Positions 35,082 to 44,364 of a stretch of DNA of 64,000 nucleotides are shown one piece after another. The DNA comes from Deltaproteobacteria bacterium IMCC39146 (GTDB lineage: Bacteria > Desulfobacterota > Desulfuromonadia > Desulfuromonadales > BM103), in the NCBI GenBank assembly GCA_030005635.1, contig JARUHP010000001.1, positions 124,001 to 188,000 of the forward strand, in the 5' to 3' direction. The notes below the pieces were generated by a model. The model was not told the DNA's origin. It was given only the letters and a program-made list of their open reading frames with translations, and searched no databases. Made by a program: the position numbers and the translations under genes. The stretch's first letter is position 1; each line of letters begins with the position of its first letter.

Positions 35082-36712
35082 GAGTCCAGAGTGTCACTCC
35101 GAATGACATGCCCTGGAAAATCAAATATGACGCCAGCCGCTGTACTCTCTGTGGCTCCTGCGTCTCGGCATGTTCTTTCCGTGCCATCGAATGCAAGATA
35201 GAACGTCGCCGCATGGTTTTCTCCGAAGGGGAGATGCCCGATCCACAACAACGCTTCTCGGCGGTACCGGTTATTCGCCAGGTCAAAGACGTGCAGCACT
35301 ATTGTCGTGGCTGTGGGATCTGCGAGAAAGTCTGTCCCAACGATGCCATTGCTCCTGAGCGGAACCCGGACACCCGGCATCCGATCATCACCCGCTGTCT
35401 TGGCGGCGATTCGATCAAGCGCGGTGGTCGTAAAAATCTTGAGTCGTCGGTACGTACTCTCGACAAGATGCGCATCGGTCGTATTTCGCAGATGACTGAC
35501 CCGAGTCTCGATGCCCAACGTCACACCTTTGACCTGCTTGCGCCCTTCGGTCGCATACTGCCGGCACAGACCCTGCCGTTCAGCGTCGATGACCAGAACA
35601 ACCTGCAGGTGGAAGCCATTATGCCACCGGTGCGCTGGATTTACCCGGTGATTATCGGAGATATGTCGATCGGAGCACTTTCCTGGCGGATGTGGGAAGC
35701 GGTCGCCATTGCTGTTGCCTATCTCAATGAAGAGTGCGGCATGCCGGTGCGCATGTGCTCTGGTGAGGGTGGTGTTCCTGTTCGCTTGCTCAAGAGCAAG
35801 TATCTCAAGTACATGATCCTGCAGATCGCGTCTGGTCATTTTGGCTGGAACCGGATCGCCAAGGCAATGCCGCATATGGTTGAAGATCCGGCCGGTATCC
35901 TGATCAAGATCGGTCAGGGCGCCAAGCCCGGTGATGGCGGTTTGCTGCAGGCAAACAAGGTCGCCGAGCACATCCAGGCGATTCGCGGAGTACCCAAAGC
36001 CGACCTGCTCTCACCACCGAACCACCAGGGTCTTTACTCCATTGAAGAGAGTGTGCAAAAGATGTTTCTCTCCTTCAATTCGGCGTTCAAGTTCCGCGTA
36101 CCGGTGGCCATCAAGGTCGCTGCGTCGTCAACTTCGGTCAGTGTTTTCAATAACCTGGTGCGCGACCCTTACAATATCGTCGGTGGCTTCTTCCTCGATG
36201 GCATCGACGGCGGTACCGGCGCTGCCCACGAGGTTTCTCTTGACCACACCGGCCACCCGATCGTATCCAAGCTGCGCGACTGTTACCAGGCCGCTACGGC
36301 CCAGGGTCGTCAGGGCCAGATTCCACTCTGGGCGGCTGGCGGTCTCGGCAAAACCGGAGACCTGGCAGCTGATGCATTCAAGATGATGTGTCTCGGTGCC
36401 AACGGTGTTTTTACCGGCAAGTTGATTCTGCAGATGGCCGGTTGCGTCGGTAACGACATGGGTCGTTGCAACGCTTGCAACACGGGCCTCTGTCCGGTGG
36501 GTATCACCACCCAGGAAGAGCAGTTGGTACATCGACTTGATGTTGATCGTGTCGCCGAAAATATCGTCAATTACTTCCTGGCTATGGACACCGAGTTCAA
36601 GAAGTTGATGGCTCCGATTGGTAACTCATCGCTGCCTGTCGGTCGTTCCGACGCTTTAATCTCAACGGATAAAGCTGTCGCTGACAGGTTGGATATTCCG
36701 TACGTATGTTAA
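35069..36712 (+). CDS. gltB: Glutamate synthase, FMN-binding synthase subunit with ferredoxin domain
   Basis: Central subunit that condenses 2-oxoglutarate with ammonia to glutamate. The 547-aa protein begins with two 4Fe-4S motifs (CTLCGSCVSACSFRAIEC and CRGCGICEKVCPNDAI). A (beta/alpha)8 synthase domain follows with GDMSIGALSWRMWEA, CSGEGGVP, GQGAKPGDGG, VAIKVAASS and DGIDGGTGAAHEVSLDHTGH. The CNACNTGLCPVGITTQ segment matches the 3Fe-4S cluster region of GltB. The N-terminal ferredoxin part distinguishes it from the standard bacterial enzyme and is typical of archaeal-type glutamate synthases. It is translationally overlapped with the amidotransferase gene. Confidence 0.94.
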   Translation: METVRVQSVTPNDMPWKIKYDASRCTLCGSCVSACSFRAIECKIERRRMVFSEGEMPDPQQRFSAVPVIRQVKDVQHYCRGCGICEKVCPNDAIAPERNPDTRHPIITRCLGGDSIKRGGRKNLESSVRTLDKMRIGRISQMTDPSLDAQRHTFDLLAPFGRILPAQTLPFSVDDQNNLQVEAIMPPVRWIYPVIIGDMSIGALSWRMWEAVAIAVAYLNEECGMPVRMCSGEGGVPVRLLKSKYLKYMILQIASGHFGWNRIAKAMPHMVEDPAGILIKIGQGAKPGDGGLLQANKVAEHIQAIRGVPKADLLSPPNHQGLYSIEESVQKMFLSFNSAFKFRVPVAIKVAASSTSVSVFNNLVRDPYNIVGGFFLDGIDGGTGAAHEVSLDHTGHPIVSKLRDCYQAATAQGRQGQIPLWAAGGLGKTGDLAADAFKMMCLGANGVFTGKLILQMAGCVGNDMGRCNACNTGLCPVGITTQEEQLVHRLDVDRVAENIVNYFLAMDTEFKKLMAPIGNSSLPVGRSDALISTDKAVADRLDIPYVC

Positions 36713-36811
36713 ATCCGGTACGAGGCTCGAGGTACGCGGCACGAGGAAAGTCTTTTGACCTTTCACGTCCCGCGGCACTCGTTCCTCGTCCCGTTCTATA
36801 GAGGTTTTACT
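36713..36811. repeat. CACGAGG-type repeat spacer inside the glutamate synthase operon
   Basis: The spacer is made of related words (ggtacgaggctcgaggtacg, cggcacgaggaaag, then inverted cggcactcgttcctcgt). ACGAGGAA and TTCCTCGT are inverted, as are GAAAG and CTTTC. It resembles the simple-word spacers in the nuo and gyr operons. No start codon or gene is supported within it before 36812. Confidence 0.5.
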
Positions 36812-39127
36812 ATGGCAGCAAAAATTTCAGGTTATGACGCGAACCAACGCCGCATCTCCACCCAGGCACTTCTGCAGCAGATCTATCGTTCTCTGGAGCA
36901 TGGTGAGACGGAATTTGAGGTCACCTCCTCAGGGCATCACAATATTGGTGGCCCTCTGTGGACGGAAGATGGTCGGCCGCTCAAGTTCCGGGTCAAAAAC
37001 CCGGGTCAGCGGGTTGGCTCTTTTGGCCTTGAAGGGACAGAAATCGTGGTCGAAGGTTCGGCTCCAGCCGATGCCGGCTGGCTGAATGCCGGCGCCGAGC
37101 TGACCATCCTTGGTGATGGCGGTGACACCACGGCCCACTGCGCTGCGAGCGGCAAGATCTATGTCGCCGGCCGCGTTGGTACCCGCTCCGGTTCGCTGAT
37201 GAAGCATGACCCGGCTTATGACGCTCCGGAGTTCTGGATCCTCAAGAATACCGGATCCTTCTCTTTTGAGTTCATGGGTGGTGGTATCGGTGTTGTCTGC
37301 GGTTATGGTCGCGAAGCGCTGCCTTCGATTCTCGGCGACCGTTCTTGCATGGGTATGGTCGGTGGTACCATCTATGTGCGTGGACCGGTCGATGGTCTCT
37401 CGGATGATGTCTGGGTGCTCTCCCTGGATGACGGCGATCAGGCTTTCCTCAAAGAAAACATGCCGGTCTTCCTGGGCAAGATTGGTCGTCCTCAGTTGGA
37501 AAAAGAGCTGACCGACTTCTCCGAGTGGCAGAAGATTGTCGCCAAGACTTACAAGGAACGTAATGTCCGCTCGCGGACGACCTTGCGCGAATTCCGCACC
37601 CAGAAATGGGTCGGCGATGGCGGTATCTTCGCCGATGTCGTTAAGGACGATTACGCTCACGTCGCCGGTTTAGTTAATGTCGGTGTCGACCGCATTAAGA
37701 TTCCGCATTGGCAGGACAAACGTTTCGGTGCGCCTTGCCAGGTGGCCTGTCCGTCGAATATTCCGACCCAGGATCGCATCAACCTGTTGCGCCAGGGCAA
37801 ATTCGAGGAAGCCCTGGAACTGGTCCTCAAATATTCGCCGTTCCCGGCCAGTGTTTGCGGTGAAGTTTGCCCGAACCTCTGTATGGATGCTTGTAGTCGT
37901 CGTTACATCGACAAACCGGTCGCCATGAAAGAACTCGGTCGTTTGTCGCGCAATGTCGCCGCTCCCCAACTGAAGGCTGAAACAGGAAAAAAGGTTGCGG
38001 TTATTGGCGGTGGCCCTGGCGGTTTAGCGGCGGCATGGCAACTGCGCCTGCTCGGTCACGGCGTGATCGTTTATGAGGCTGATAAAGAGATCGGTGGCAA
38101 GCTGCGTCAAGTTATTCCGACCGATCGTCTGCCGGCAGATTCCCTCGAATCTGAGATTCAGCGCATCAAGGATGTTGGTATTACGATCAAGAACAATACC
38201 AAGGTCGATGCGGATCTTTTCGTCAACATCGAGAAAGAAAGTGATGCTGTTGTTATCGCCTCAGGTGCCCATAATCCGGTCGTGATCCCTTTCCCGGGAC
38301 ACGAACTGATGACCAAGGGTCTTGATTTTCTTAAAGCTGTCAATGCCGGCAAATACCCCAAGGTTGGTAAGCGTGTCATTGTCATAGGTGCCGGTAACGC
38401 TGGTATGGACGTTTGTCTTGGTGCTTACGCCATGGGCGCAAAAAAGGTTCTGTGTATCGATATCCAACGCCCTGCAGCTTACAAGCACGAGATTGATAGT
38501 GTTAAGGCTCTCGGTGGCGAAATTCGCTGGCCGGTTTTTACCGAAAAAGTCACTGCAGAAGGTCTGCTGACTAAAGACGGCGAAATGATTGAGGCTGACG
38601 AGTTGATCATCGCTATCGGTGAACGCCCTGATCTCTCTTACGTGCCGCGCGAGTGGCTGACGGATCGCGGCATGATGAATGTTGATGCCTGCAACCAGGT
38701 GGTCAAAGCCAAAGGCGTTTTCTCCATCGGCGATACGGTTCAGCCTGGCCTGCTCACTCATGCTATCGGCGGTGGCCAGGAAGCGGCTCTCCTGATTGAT
38801 AATTACCTTGCTGGCAAGGAGCTTGAGCCGATCGTCAAACCTGAAATGATCAATCAGAGCTGTCTCTCCAAGGAACTGTTCAAGCCACGCAACCGTGGTA
38901 AATTCTGTGTCACGGACGCCAAGGACGAGACGCTGCGTTGTCTCTCCTGCGGTACTTGCCGCGATTGCACCATGTGTCTCGAAGCTTGCCCGGAAGGCGC
39001 GATCAGCCGTGTCGAGAATGAGGATGGGACCTTCGAGTACGTCTCCGACGATGACACCTGTATCGGCTGCAGTGTCTGCTCGGGCATCTGCCCCTGCGGT
39101 GTCTGGGCGATGGAGATCACGGTTTAG
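36812..39127 (+). CDS. gltD: Fused glutamate synthase GXGXG domain and NAD(P)H oxidoreductase (GltD-like) with ferredoxin tail
   Basis: A 771-aa fusion. Residues 1 to about 250 are the GltB C-terminal GXGXG beta-helix (GDGGDTTAHCAASGKIYVAG, MVGGTIYVRGPVDG). From about 300 it is the GltD-type small subunit: N-terminal cysteines (CQVACPSNIPTQDRI, VCGEVCPNLCMDAC), the FAD site VAVIGGGPGGLAAAWQLRL, the NAD(P) site VIVIGAGNAGMDVCLGA, and a second FAD motif GVFSIGDTVQPG. The last about 90 residues carry two 4Fe-4S motifs (CLSCGTCRDCTMCLEACP, CIGCSVCSGICPCG). The start at 36812 is set by GAGG and by the spacer repeat upstream. Together with the two preceding genes it makes a complete glutamate synthase. 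Confidence 0.93.
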   Translation: MAAKISGYDANQRRISTQALLQQIYRSLEHGETEFEVTSSGHHNIGGPLWTEDGRPLKFRVKNPGQRVGSFGLEGTEIVVEGSAPADAGWLNAGAELTILGDGGDTTAHCAASGKIYVAGRVGTRSGSLMKHDPAYDAPEFWILKNTGSFSFEFMGGGIGVVCGYGREALPSILGDRSCMGMVGGTIYVRGPVDGLSDDVWVLSLDDGDQAFLKENMPVFLGKIGRPQLEKELTDFSEWQKIVAKTYKERNVRSRTTLREFRTQKWVGDGGIFADVVKDDYAHVAGLVNVGVDRIKIPHWQDKRFGAPCQVACPSNIPTQDRINLLRQGKFEEALELVLKYSPFPASVCGEVCPNLCMDACSRRYIDKPVAMKELGRLSRNVAAPQLKAETGKKVAVIGGGPGGLAAAWQLRLLGHGVIVYEADKEIGGKLRQVIPTDRLPADSLESEIQRIKDVGITIKNNTKVDADLFVNIEKESDAVVIASGAHNPVVIPFPGHELMTKGLDFLKAVNAGKYPKVGKRVIVIGAGNAGMDVCLGAYAMGAKKVLCIDIQRPAAYKHEIDSVKALGGEIRWPVFTEKVTAEGLLTKDGEMIEADELIIAIGERPDLSYVPREWLTDRGMMNVDACNQVVKAKGVFSIGDTVQPGLLTHAIGGGQEAALLIDNYLAGKELEPIVKPEMINQSCLSKELFKPRNRGKFCVTDAKDETLRCLSCGTCRDCTMCLEACPEGAISRVENEDGTFEYVSDDDTCIGCSVCSGICPCGVWAMEITV

Positions 39128-39158
39128 GGAGATTCCTCCTACTTCAAAAAGAACCACA

Positions 39159-39191
39159 AGCGAAGGCCACCCCACTTGGGTGGCCTTCGCT
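39159..39191 (+). terminator. Terminator of the glutamate synthase operon
   Basis: AGCGAAGGCCACCC and GGGTGGCCTTCGCT form a 14-bp stem with a 5-nt loop, followed by a T-containing tract (TCTATCTTT). It lies 32 bp past the stop. Confidence 0.88.
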
Positions 39192-39335
39192 CGTCTATCT
39201 TTAGATATAGTTCCTTGCACATTTGGTTCTATTGCTGATGAAAGCAATCTTCGTTAAAATGTGTGGGAAAGTGCCAGATGTCTTGGTAGACTTTTGGTGC
39301 ACTGGTTGCTGATCCTAAATTAAGGGAGAAGACCA

Positions 39336-39527
39336 ATGCTGGTAAGAATATTAAGGAATAAGGGTAATTATGATTACGTCAAACCGCAAATGCTGGACCG
39401 TTTAATAGAAACGGAAGAGATTATCAGCTTTTACAGAACCAGCGGGCCTGTTGTGCTTGGCGTTGACCCTGTACGCAGGACACAGAGCAAAGCTTACTCT
39501 GGAGATGAACGTAGGCTTGCTGCCTGA
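39336..39527 (+). CDS. Small conserved hypothetical protein (63 aa)
   Basis: The 63-residue frame starts MLVRILRNKGNYDYVKPQML and contains VVLGVDPVRR. From memory it resembles a family of roughly 60-aa proteins frequent in Geobacter-type genomes, with the pattern YxxVKPxxLDxLI...FxRxxGxVxxGxDPxR. I cannot verify this here. GGGAG precedes the ATG, and a hairpin terminator follows 30 bp after the stop, so it looks like an independent single gene. The function is unknown; it has no cysteines or membrane segment. Confidence 0.7.
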   Translation: MLVRILRNKGNYDYVKPQMLDRLIETEEIISFYRTSGPVVLGVDPVRRTQSKAYSGDERRLAA

Positions 39528-39557
39528 GTCACTGTCTGGATAGGGTTCATTTTATTG

Positions 39558-39587
39558 ACGGCTCCTTTAATATTGGGAGCCGTTTTC
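39558..39587 (+). terminator. Terminator of the 63-aa gene
   Basis: ACGGCTCC and GGAGCCGT pair perfectly around a 10-nt loop and are followed by TTTC. Confidence 0.75.
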
Positions 39588-39641
39588 ATTATGTTTGAGA
39601 ACAAACAGAACTTATTCTAGGAGTCTCAAAGTAAATATGCA

Positions 39642-39679
39642 AAAACGCCGCCGGACGATAATCTGTCCGGCGGCGTTTT
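39642..39679. terminator. Bidirectional terminator downstream of aceA
   Basis: AAAACGCCGCCGGAC and GTCCGGCGGCGTTTT form a perfect 15-bp stem with an 8-nt loop; T-runs flank it on both strands. It ends the aceBA operon on the minus strand. Confidence 0.9.
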
Positions 39680-39703
39680 CTTTATGTTTGAAATGAAAGA
39701 AGC

Positions 39704-41959
39704 TTAGCTCTTTGCGATCAACTTCCTTAACTCCTCACTATCGGGTGTTACCAGTGTCTTAACACGCTCGGCATTGACTCGTGCCACAATGATCTGACCA
39801 ACTTCGGTCTGGATGTCCTCGTAAAGACCTAGTCCGAGCATCCCCTTTGCCTGCCGCTGATTGTCTTCGGTCGGTGTGACGTAGTGAACCGTGTCGACCT
39901 TGTAACGATGAATCAGGAAAAGCGAGATCAAGGTCATCAGGCGTTTCTGGCGGAAGTCCTCGCTGAAGGTGTTCTGGTCGCGGATCGACAGCATGTTGCG
40001 GTCACGACGATCCTGCAGGGTGGCAAAGATGATGTTGGCCATCTTGGTGTTTTTCTCATCGATGAGAGTGAGTTCCAAAAGTTCCGAACCCGAGACGTGT
40101 GGTTTGAGAACAACCCTCAACTTCACATCCAGGTTGTAGTGGTTGGTCCAGAGCTTGAGCCAGTCGGCGAGGCGCTTTGGTGGAACTTCGGTCTCTACCA
40201 GGTGCTGGAATTGGGTGGACCCTTTCCCCATCGCCTTGGTGGTGGCGGTACCGCCGGAAGCGGCCATCAGGCCAGCATCGGAACGCGGACCGCCGACGTA
40301 GCTCTGCGGGGTCTTGAAGGGCGAATCGATCAGTCTCAGCTTGCGCTGCAGGCGGGCTAGGGCGAGCATGCCGTCTTCCTTGAGGGCAGTGGCGAATTCT
40401 TCGCCGGCCAGTCCGTCCACTTGATGGCCGCCGTAAGTGATGAAGTTAAAGACAAAGCCCAGCTTGCCCAGTTCAGCCGGGAACTGGCGCATGTCCTCTT
40501 CGCTCATGCCGGTCGTGTCCCAGTTAAAAGACGGGGACAGGTTGTAAGCGAGCATTTTGTCGGGATAGACCGCATGAATGGCGTCTGCGAAAATCTTGGC
40601 GTCGTGCAGGTCTGCCGTTTTGGTCTCCATCCAGATGATGTCTGCAAAGGGTGACACGGCGAGGGATTTGGCGATGGCATAAGGGATGCCGCCCCTGACT
40701 TGGTAATAGCCCTCGGGAGTGCGTGCAATATCGCAGTTCCAGATGATATTGAAACCCATAGAGCGCGCTTTCTCCCGTGCTTCGACGAAGGAAGAATTCT
40801 CTACGTAAGCATGCCACTCCTCTACGCTCATCGGTAATTCCGAGCCCTCGTCGAGGTGAAATGCCATGACATCGGCAACGGCTTCACCGTAGGTTTTCAG
40901 GCTGGCTTCCATCTGCCAGAACTCCAGAAGACGCGTGGCGGCGTGGTCAAGTGCTGCGTTAATGTCGGCAGTATTGTGGCTGGGCAGATTCTTGATTGCC
41001 TCGTCGATTTCAGCGGACAAGCCGGTTTTATCGAGCCACTTGTCGGCCGCGGCATAGGCGGCTTCCGAGATGCGGTACATCAGGTGGCCATTGATCTCGG
41101 CGATCCCTTTACTGTTGAACTGGCGCATGATTGCCAGGAAGGAGGTTTTGTAGTTGGGAATATTGGTGTTGGTGGCCCCGAGAATAAAGTGGTGGTCACG
41201 TTCGTCGCCGCGGCCGTCGAGGAAGGTGGCGGCTTCTGCATCGGTACGAGCCACGATGATGCCCGGCACCTTCATGATGTCGAGTTGCAGACGAGCAGCA
41301 TTAAGACGCTTGACCTGCTCATCTACCGGTACTAGGACCTTGCCAGCCTGGTGTCCGCATTTCTTAACGCCAGGTTTCTGGTCTTCAATATGATAGCCGG
41401 CCACACCCACTTCAACAAAGCGACGGATCAGGTTCCGCACGTGGGCATCGCCCCCATGGCCTGTGTCAGCATCGGCGATGATGAATGGCCGGTAGTCGAT
41501 TTCTGGAATTTGGGAACGTTCTTCTTCACTCATGCGCAGACGCAGGAAGTACTGGTTGCGGTCAGCGGCCAATAACGCCCTCACCAGAGGTGCGGCTTCG
41601 TCCGGGACCTGGCTTAAAGGATAGCTGGCCAGGTCGGGACCGGGGTCTTCGTTGCCTGAACCTTTGGATGATGTGGCCCAGCCACCCAGATAGATCCCCT
41701 CGATACCAACGCGCTTAATGGCAACGGCCTGGCTTGGAGAGTAGGGGCCAAAAGTCGTGATCGACTTGCCTTCAGAGAACAGCTCGCGCAAACGACTGTG
41801 AAATGCCTCTGCGGCATCTCTGGCGATGGTGTAGTCAACCGGAATGGTGCCACGCTGCTCGACAACCTGGTCGGCGGTGTAAAGTCTTAGGACGCCTTCA
41901 AAACGTGGGCTGGCGAACCAGTCACGGGTAATTTTAACCTCTTCGGTGAATGTACTCAT
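39704..41959 (-). CDS. aceA: Isocitrate lyase, long form
   Basis: Cleaves isocitrate to glyoxylate and succinate in the glyoxylate shunt. The catalytic motif [13 protein letters not shown] is present, with [16 protein letters not shown] and [10 protein letters not shown], and NLSPSFNW further on. At 751 aa it is far longer than the usual about 430-540 aa and close to the long ICL2-type seen in mycobacteria, with an insertion around residues 265-390 and an extra C-terminal domain of about 150 residues ([20 protein letters not shown] onward). The ATG overlaps the aceB stop by 4 bp, so the two genes form an operon. Confidence 0.92.
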   Translation of the reverse strand: MSTFTEEVKITRDWFASPRFEGVLRLYTADQVVEQRGTIPVDYTIARDAAEAFHSRLRELFSEGKSITTFGPYSPSQAVAIKRVGIEGIYLGGWATSSKGSGNEDPGPDLASYPLSQVPDEAAPLVRALLAADRNQYFLRLRMSEEERSQIPEIDYRPFIIADADTGHGGDAHVRNLIRRFVEVGVAGYHIEDQKPGVKKCGHQAGKVLVPVDEQVKRLNAARLQLDIMKVPGIIVARTDAEAATFLDGRGDERDHHFILGATNTNIPNYKTSFLAIMRQFNSKGIAEINGHLMYRISEAAYAAADKWLDKTGLSAEIDEAIKNLPSHNTADINAALDHAATRLLEFWQMEASLKTYGEAVADVMAFHLDEGSELPMSVEEWHAYVENSSFVEAREKARSMGFNIIWNCDIARTPEGYYQVRGGIPYAIAKSLAVSPFADIIWMETKTADLHDAKIFADAIHAVYPDKMLAYNLSPSFNWDTTGMSEEDMRQFPAELGKLGFVFNFITYGGHQVDGLAGEEFATALKEDGMLALARLQRKLRLIDSPFKTPQSYVGGPRSDAGLMAASGGTATTKAMGKGSTQFQHLVETEVPPKRLADWLKLWTNHYNLDVKLRVVLKPHVSGSELLELTLIDEKNTKMANIIFATLQDRRDRNMLSIRDQNTFSEDFRQKRLMTLISLFLIHRYKVDTVHYVTPTEDNQRQAKGMLGLGLYEDIQTEVGQIIVARVNAERVKTLVTPDSEELRKLIAKS

Positions 41960-43875
41960 GCTGCCCTCCCGGCGGGTAAAGTGTCCAGATTTTCGGTGAT
42001 ACGCACGCCTTCGTTTTTGAAGGCTTGTAGATATTTATTGATGCGCTCTTTGGCAGTGGCCAAATCATGGTTGTTGAGGTTGATGTTGAGCAGGTCGATG
42101 TACCAGGGCGCCTTGACCGCGTCGTTGACGTAAGCCTCGACGATCGCTCGTGCAATCGGCAGTGTGGTCGTCTTGGAATTGTCGTAGACATCACGATTGT
42201 CTGCTGCTAGCAGCTTGGCGTATTCCTCTTCCAGTAAACGTTCGAAAATCTCCAAGGTGAAAACATCGCCAGCTTTCAAGCCGGTTTCTGCATCGTCCTC
42301 GGTAAGGGCGGCACCCTTGTGGATCCACTCCCAGAGGATACTCAGCCGAATCTCGCCGGTGGCCATGTCCTCCATCAGGTAGAGAATGTCATCGTTGCCG
42401 AAGAAGTCGGCCGGCTTCAATGCCGCCGCCTGCAGTCCCTGGCCGAAGGCGTTGCCGTACTGCAGGGCCACACTCAGCAGGTTGCGGGCACCGCGCACTG
42501 TGCGTGGCGCGGGTTCGAGAAGTGTCAGCCCTGCGGCGTCCTCGGCGGTGTACGTCAAGCGTGGGAATTCGCGACCACTCTGATTGGCTTCGCCGACCTC
42601 TTCCCAGACCGGGCGGATGATGTGGGCCATCTTCCAGTGAGCGATCCACTTGCCGCTGGCGCCTTCCTGTTGTTCGCGAACGGCACCGGCGCGCGCTTTT
42701 TTCATGCTGTTGGCGACACCTTCTTTTGATCCCACCGGGATGTTCGGCTCCATACCACCCTGCCAGAGGGCGTAGTTGCCATTGGCGTCCGGGGTGTTGA
42801 CAGCACGGCGCACGCGATCTTCGTAATTGCGCATGTAGCCGTAGGTCATGACGATCGATTCAATGTTGGGATTGATGAACTCCGGATCCCAGCAGTTGGC
42901 ATCGGAGACGCTGTTGATGTAGTCCCAGCGGCCGGTGTTGAAGCCGACAAAATGACGGCCAAGAGCAGCACGGATCTCCATCAGTTGGAAGGTTTGCTCA
43001 AGTTGTTCCACCAGTACGTAGACCTTGATGGTTCCTTCCTCAAGGCCCAAGTGTACTTCAATAGTGCTCAGCAGCTTGTTCCAGAAGCCGGCTTCTTCGG
43101 CGGTCTGGATCTTTGGCAGGTAGAGGACAATGGAGGAGCCGGCATCGAGAAGCGCTTTATGGTTATTGACGATATAGAGAGTCATGTCGACAATCGAAGC
43201 CGAGAGTGATTCGCCATTGACCCGAATGTGGCGATCATCAAGGTGCAGGCCGCGGGCGCGGAAAATCTTGGTGGTGAAGTCAAGCTGGGCATGCCAGTCG
43301 CTGATAATGTCGCGGCCGAAGAAGTCCTGTGCCCAGGCATTCATCTCCCTGGAGACCTCTTGGGCAACTTCAAGAAAGAGCGGGTCGCGGGCGATGGCGA
43401 GCTTGAGGCTGACCTGGTTATCTAGGGACATGGTGGTGATCTGGCCGAGAGCGTCTTCGCCGTCGAACATCCAGCCGTCTGCCCCAGAGAGCAGCGCGTA
43501 AGCGACATTGCGCAGGTTTGCTTTAACTGGAGAATTGGGCTTGGCTGCCGGGCCCGTGCCCTGTAGCCACTGGCGTTGCAGATCGTGCGGGATGACGGCG
43601 CCGACAAACTTGCCGTCGCGGGCATCCTGTACCTTGATGCCGGTACCCTTGATTTCTGATTCCGGATTAAGGAAAGTGATCGGCTCTTTGGCCTTGATGC
43701 GCGCAGCGCGGCGTTGGATGCGCTCAGACATCAGGCGGTTACGCTCTGCGTTATGCTGAGACATAAAGGAAAGAGCGGCGAGTGCTTCCGGTGTGTAAAC
43801 GGCTGAATACTGCTTGGCGAGATCGTCCCGGATTTGCAGATTCACGCCTTCTCGCGTCGTTACTGTCGTGCTCAT
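41956..43875 (-). CDS. aceB: Malate synthase (A-like, extended)
   Basis: Condenses glyoxylate and acetyl-CoA to malate, completing the glyoxylate shunt with aceA. Malate synthase A motifs are visible: [20 protein letters not shown] with [16 protein letters not shown], a metal-region [11 protein letters not shown] in place of the usual DFED, and [19 protein letters not shown] near residue 545. At 639 aa it is about 100 residues longer than typical malate synthase A and shorter than type G. CTGGAGGG lies upstream of the ATG. It is first in the operon, with a palindrome about 64 bp upstream. Confidence 0.92.
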   Translation of the reverse strand: MSTTVTTREGVNLQIRDDLAKQYSAVYTPEALAALSFMSQHNAERNRLMSERIQRRAARIKAKEPITFLNPESEIKGTGIKVQDARDGKFVGAVIPHDLQRQWLQGTGPAAKPNSPVKANLRNVAYALLSGADGWMFDGEDALGQITTMSLDNQVSLKLAIARDPLFLEVAQEVSREMNAWAQDFFGRDIISDWHAQLDFTTKIFRARGLHLDDRHIRVNGESLSASIVDMTLYIVNNHKALLDAGSSIVLYLPKIQTAEEAGFWNKLLSTIEVHLGLEEGTIKVYVLVEQLEQTFQLMEIRAALGRHFVGFNTGRWDYINSVSDANCWDPEFINPNIESIVMTYGYMRNYEDRVRRAVNTPDANGNYALWQGGMEPNIPVGSKEGVANSMKKARAGAVREQQEGASGKWIAHWKMAHIIRPVWEEVGEANQSGREFPRLTYTAEDAAGLTLLEPAPRTVRGARNLLSVALQYGNAFGQGLQAAALKPADFFGNDDILYLMEDMATGEIRLSILWEWIHKGAALTEDDAETGLKAGDVFTLEIFERLLEEEYAKLLAADNRDVYDNSKTTTLPIARAIVEAYVNDAVKAPWYIDLLNINLNNHDLATAKERINKYLQAFKNEGVRITENLDTLPAGRAA

Positions 43876-44319
43876 CTGTTTTCCCTCCAGCGCGGTGAAA
43901 AAGGTTTCACCGAATGATTATCGGTTAGGGTTAATATGTGACCATTTTGGTCAGTTAATAGATTTTTACCTTTCAGGTCAATAGATTATTTTTGAATATG
44001 AAACTTTTTTCTGATGTGTGCCGTCAAAGTCGAGATTTTCTTGACTGATATGTCTTGAATTACTGCCTTTCAGGATAGCGTAATTTTTTAAAGATGAAAG
44101 TGATGGAGAAGGTTGTTCTACAAAAAATCGATTAAATGCGAAACGCTTAAGCAGGGGACTGGAGCCTCATGAGCGGAAAGACATAAAACGTCAGGGCCCT
44201 CCCGACCCCCAACCACCAGCCAGTCGTTGACCACCATCTGTTAAAGCAAAACACTTTGAACGTGACAAAGATTATGGTGTGTTGTAGAAATTATCGGCAC
44301 ACCCTATAAGAATGATTTC
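43876..44319. other. Intergenic region between aceB and the ABC-F gene
   Basis: A divergent, AT-rich stretch with the palindrome at 43939-43953 on the aceB side and the hairpin at 44320-44349 on the ABC-F side. On the minus strand TTGACC (43982-43977) could be a -35 element for aceB. I see no gene and no recognisable riboswitch. Confidence 0.5.
43939..43953. promoter_or_regulatory. Palindrome TGACCA-ttt-TGGTCA upstream of aceBA
   Basis: Perfect 6-bp arms around a 3-bp centre, 64 bp upstream of the aceB ATG. The TGGTC/GACCA symmetry resembles operators of FadR-subfamily GntR repressors. The regulator is not in the window. A half-site-like AGGTCA lies at about 43976. Confidence 0.5.
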
Positions 44320-44349
44320 CCGGGGAGCAGCCAAGTGGTCGCTCCCCGG
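44320..44349 (+). promoter_or_regulatory. Leader hairpin before the ABC-F gene
   Basis: CCGGGGAGC and GCTCCCCGG form a perfect 9-bp GC-rich stem with a 12-nt loop, ending 15 bp before the ATG at 44365. No T-run follows, so it is not a simple terminator. It could mask translation or take part in attenuation, which is known for some ABC-F genes. Confidence 0.4.
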
Positions 44350-44364
44350 CTTTGTGAGGAAGAT

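Noticed and set aside
43876-44319. Cyclic-di-GMP-type riboswitch or hidden gene upstream of the ABC-F gene
   Set aside because: No matching core motif and no open frame with a start signal on either strand.
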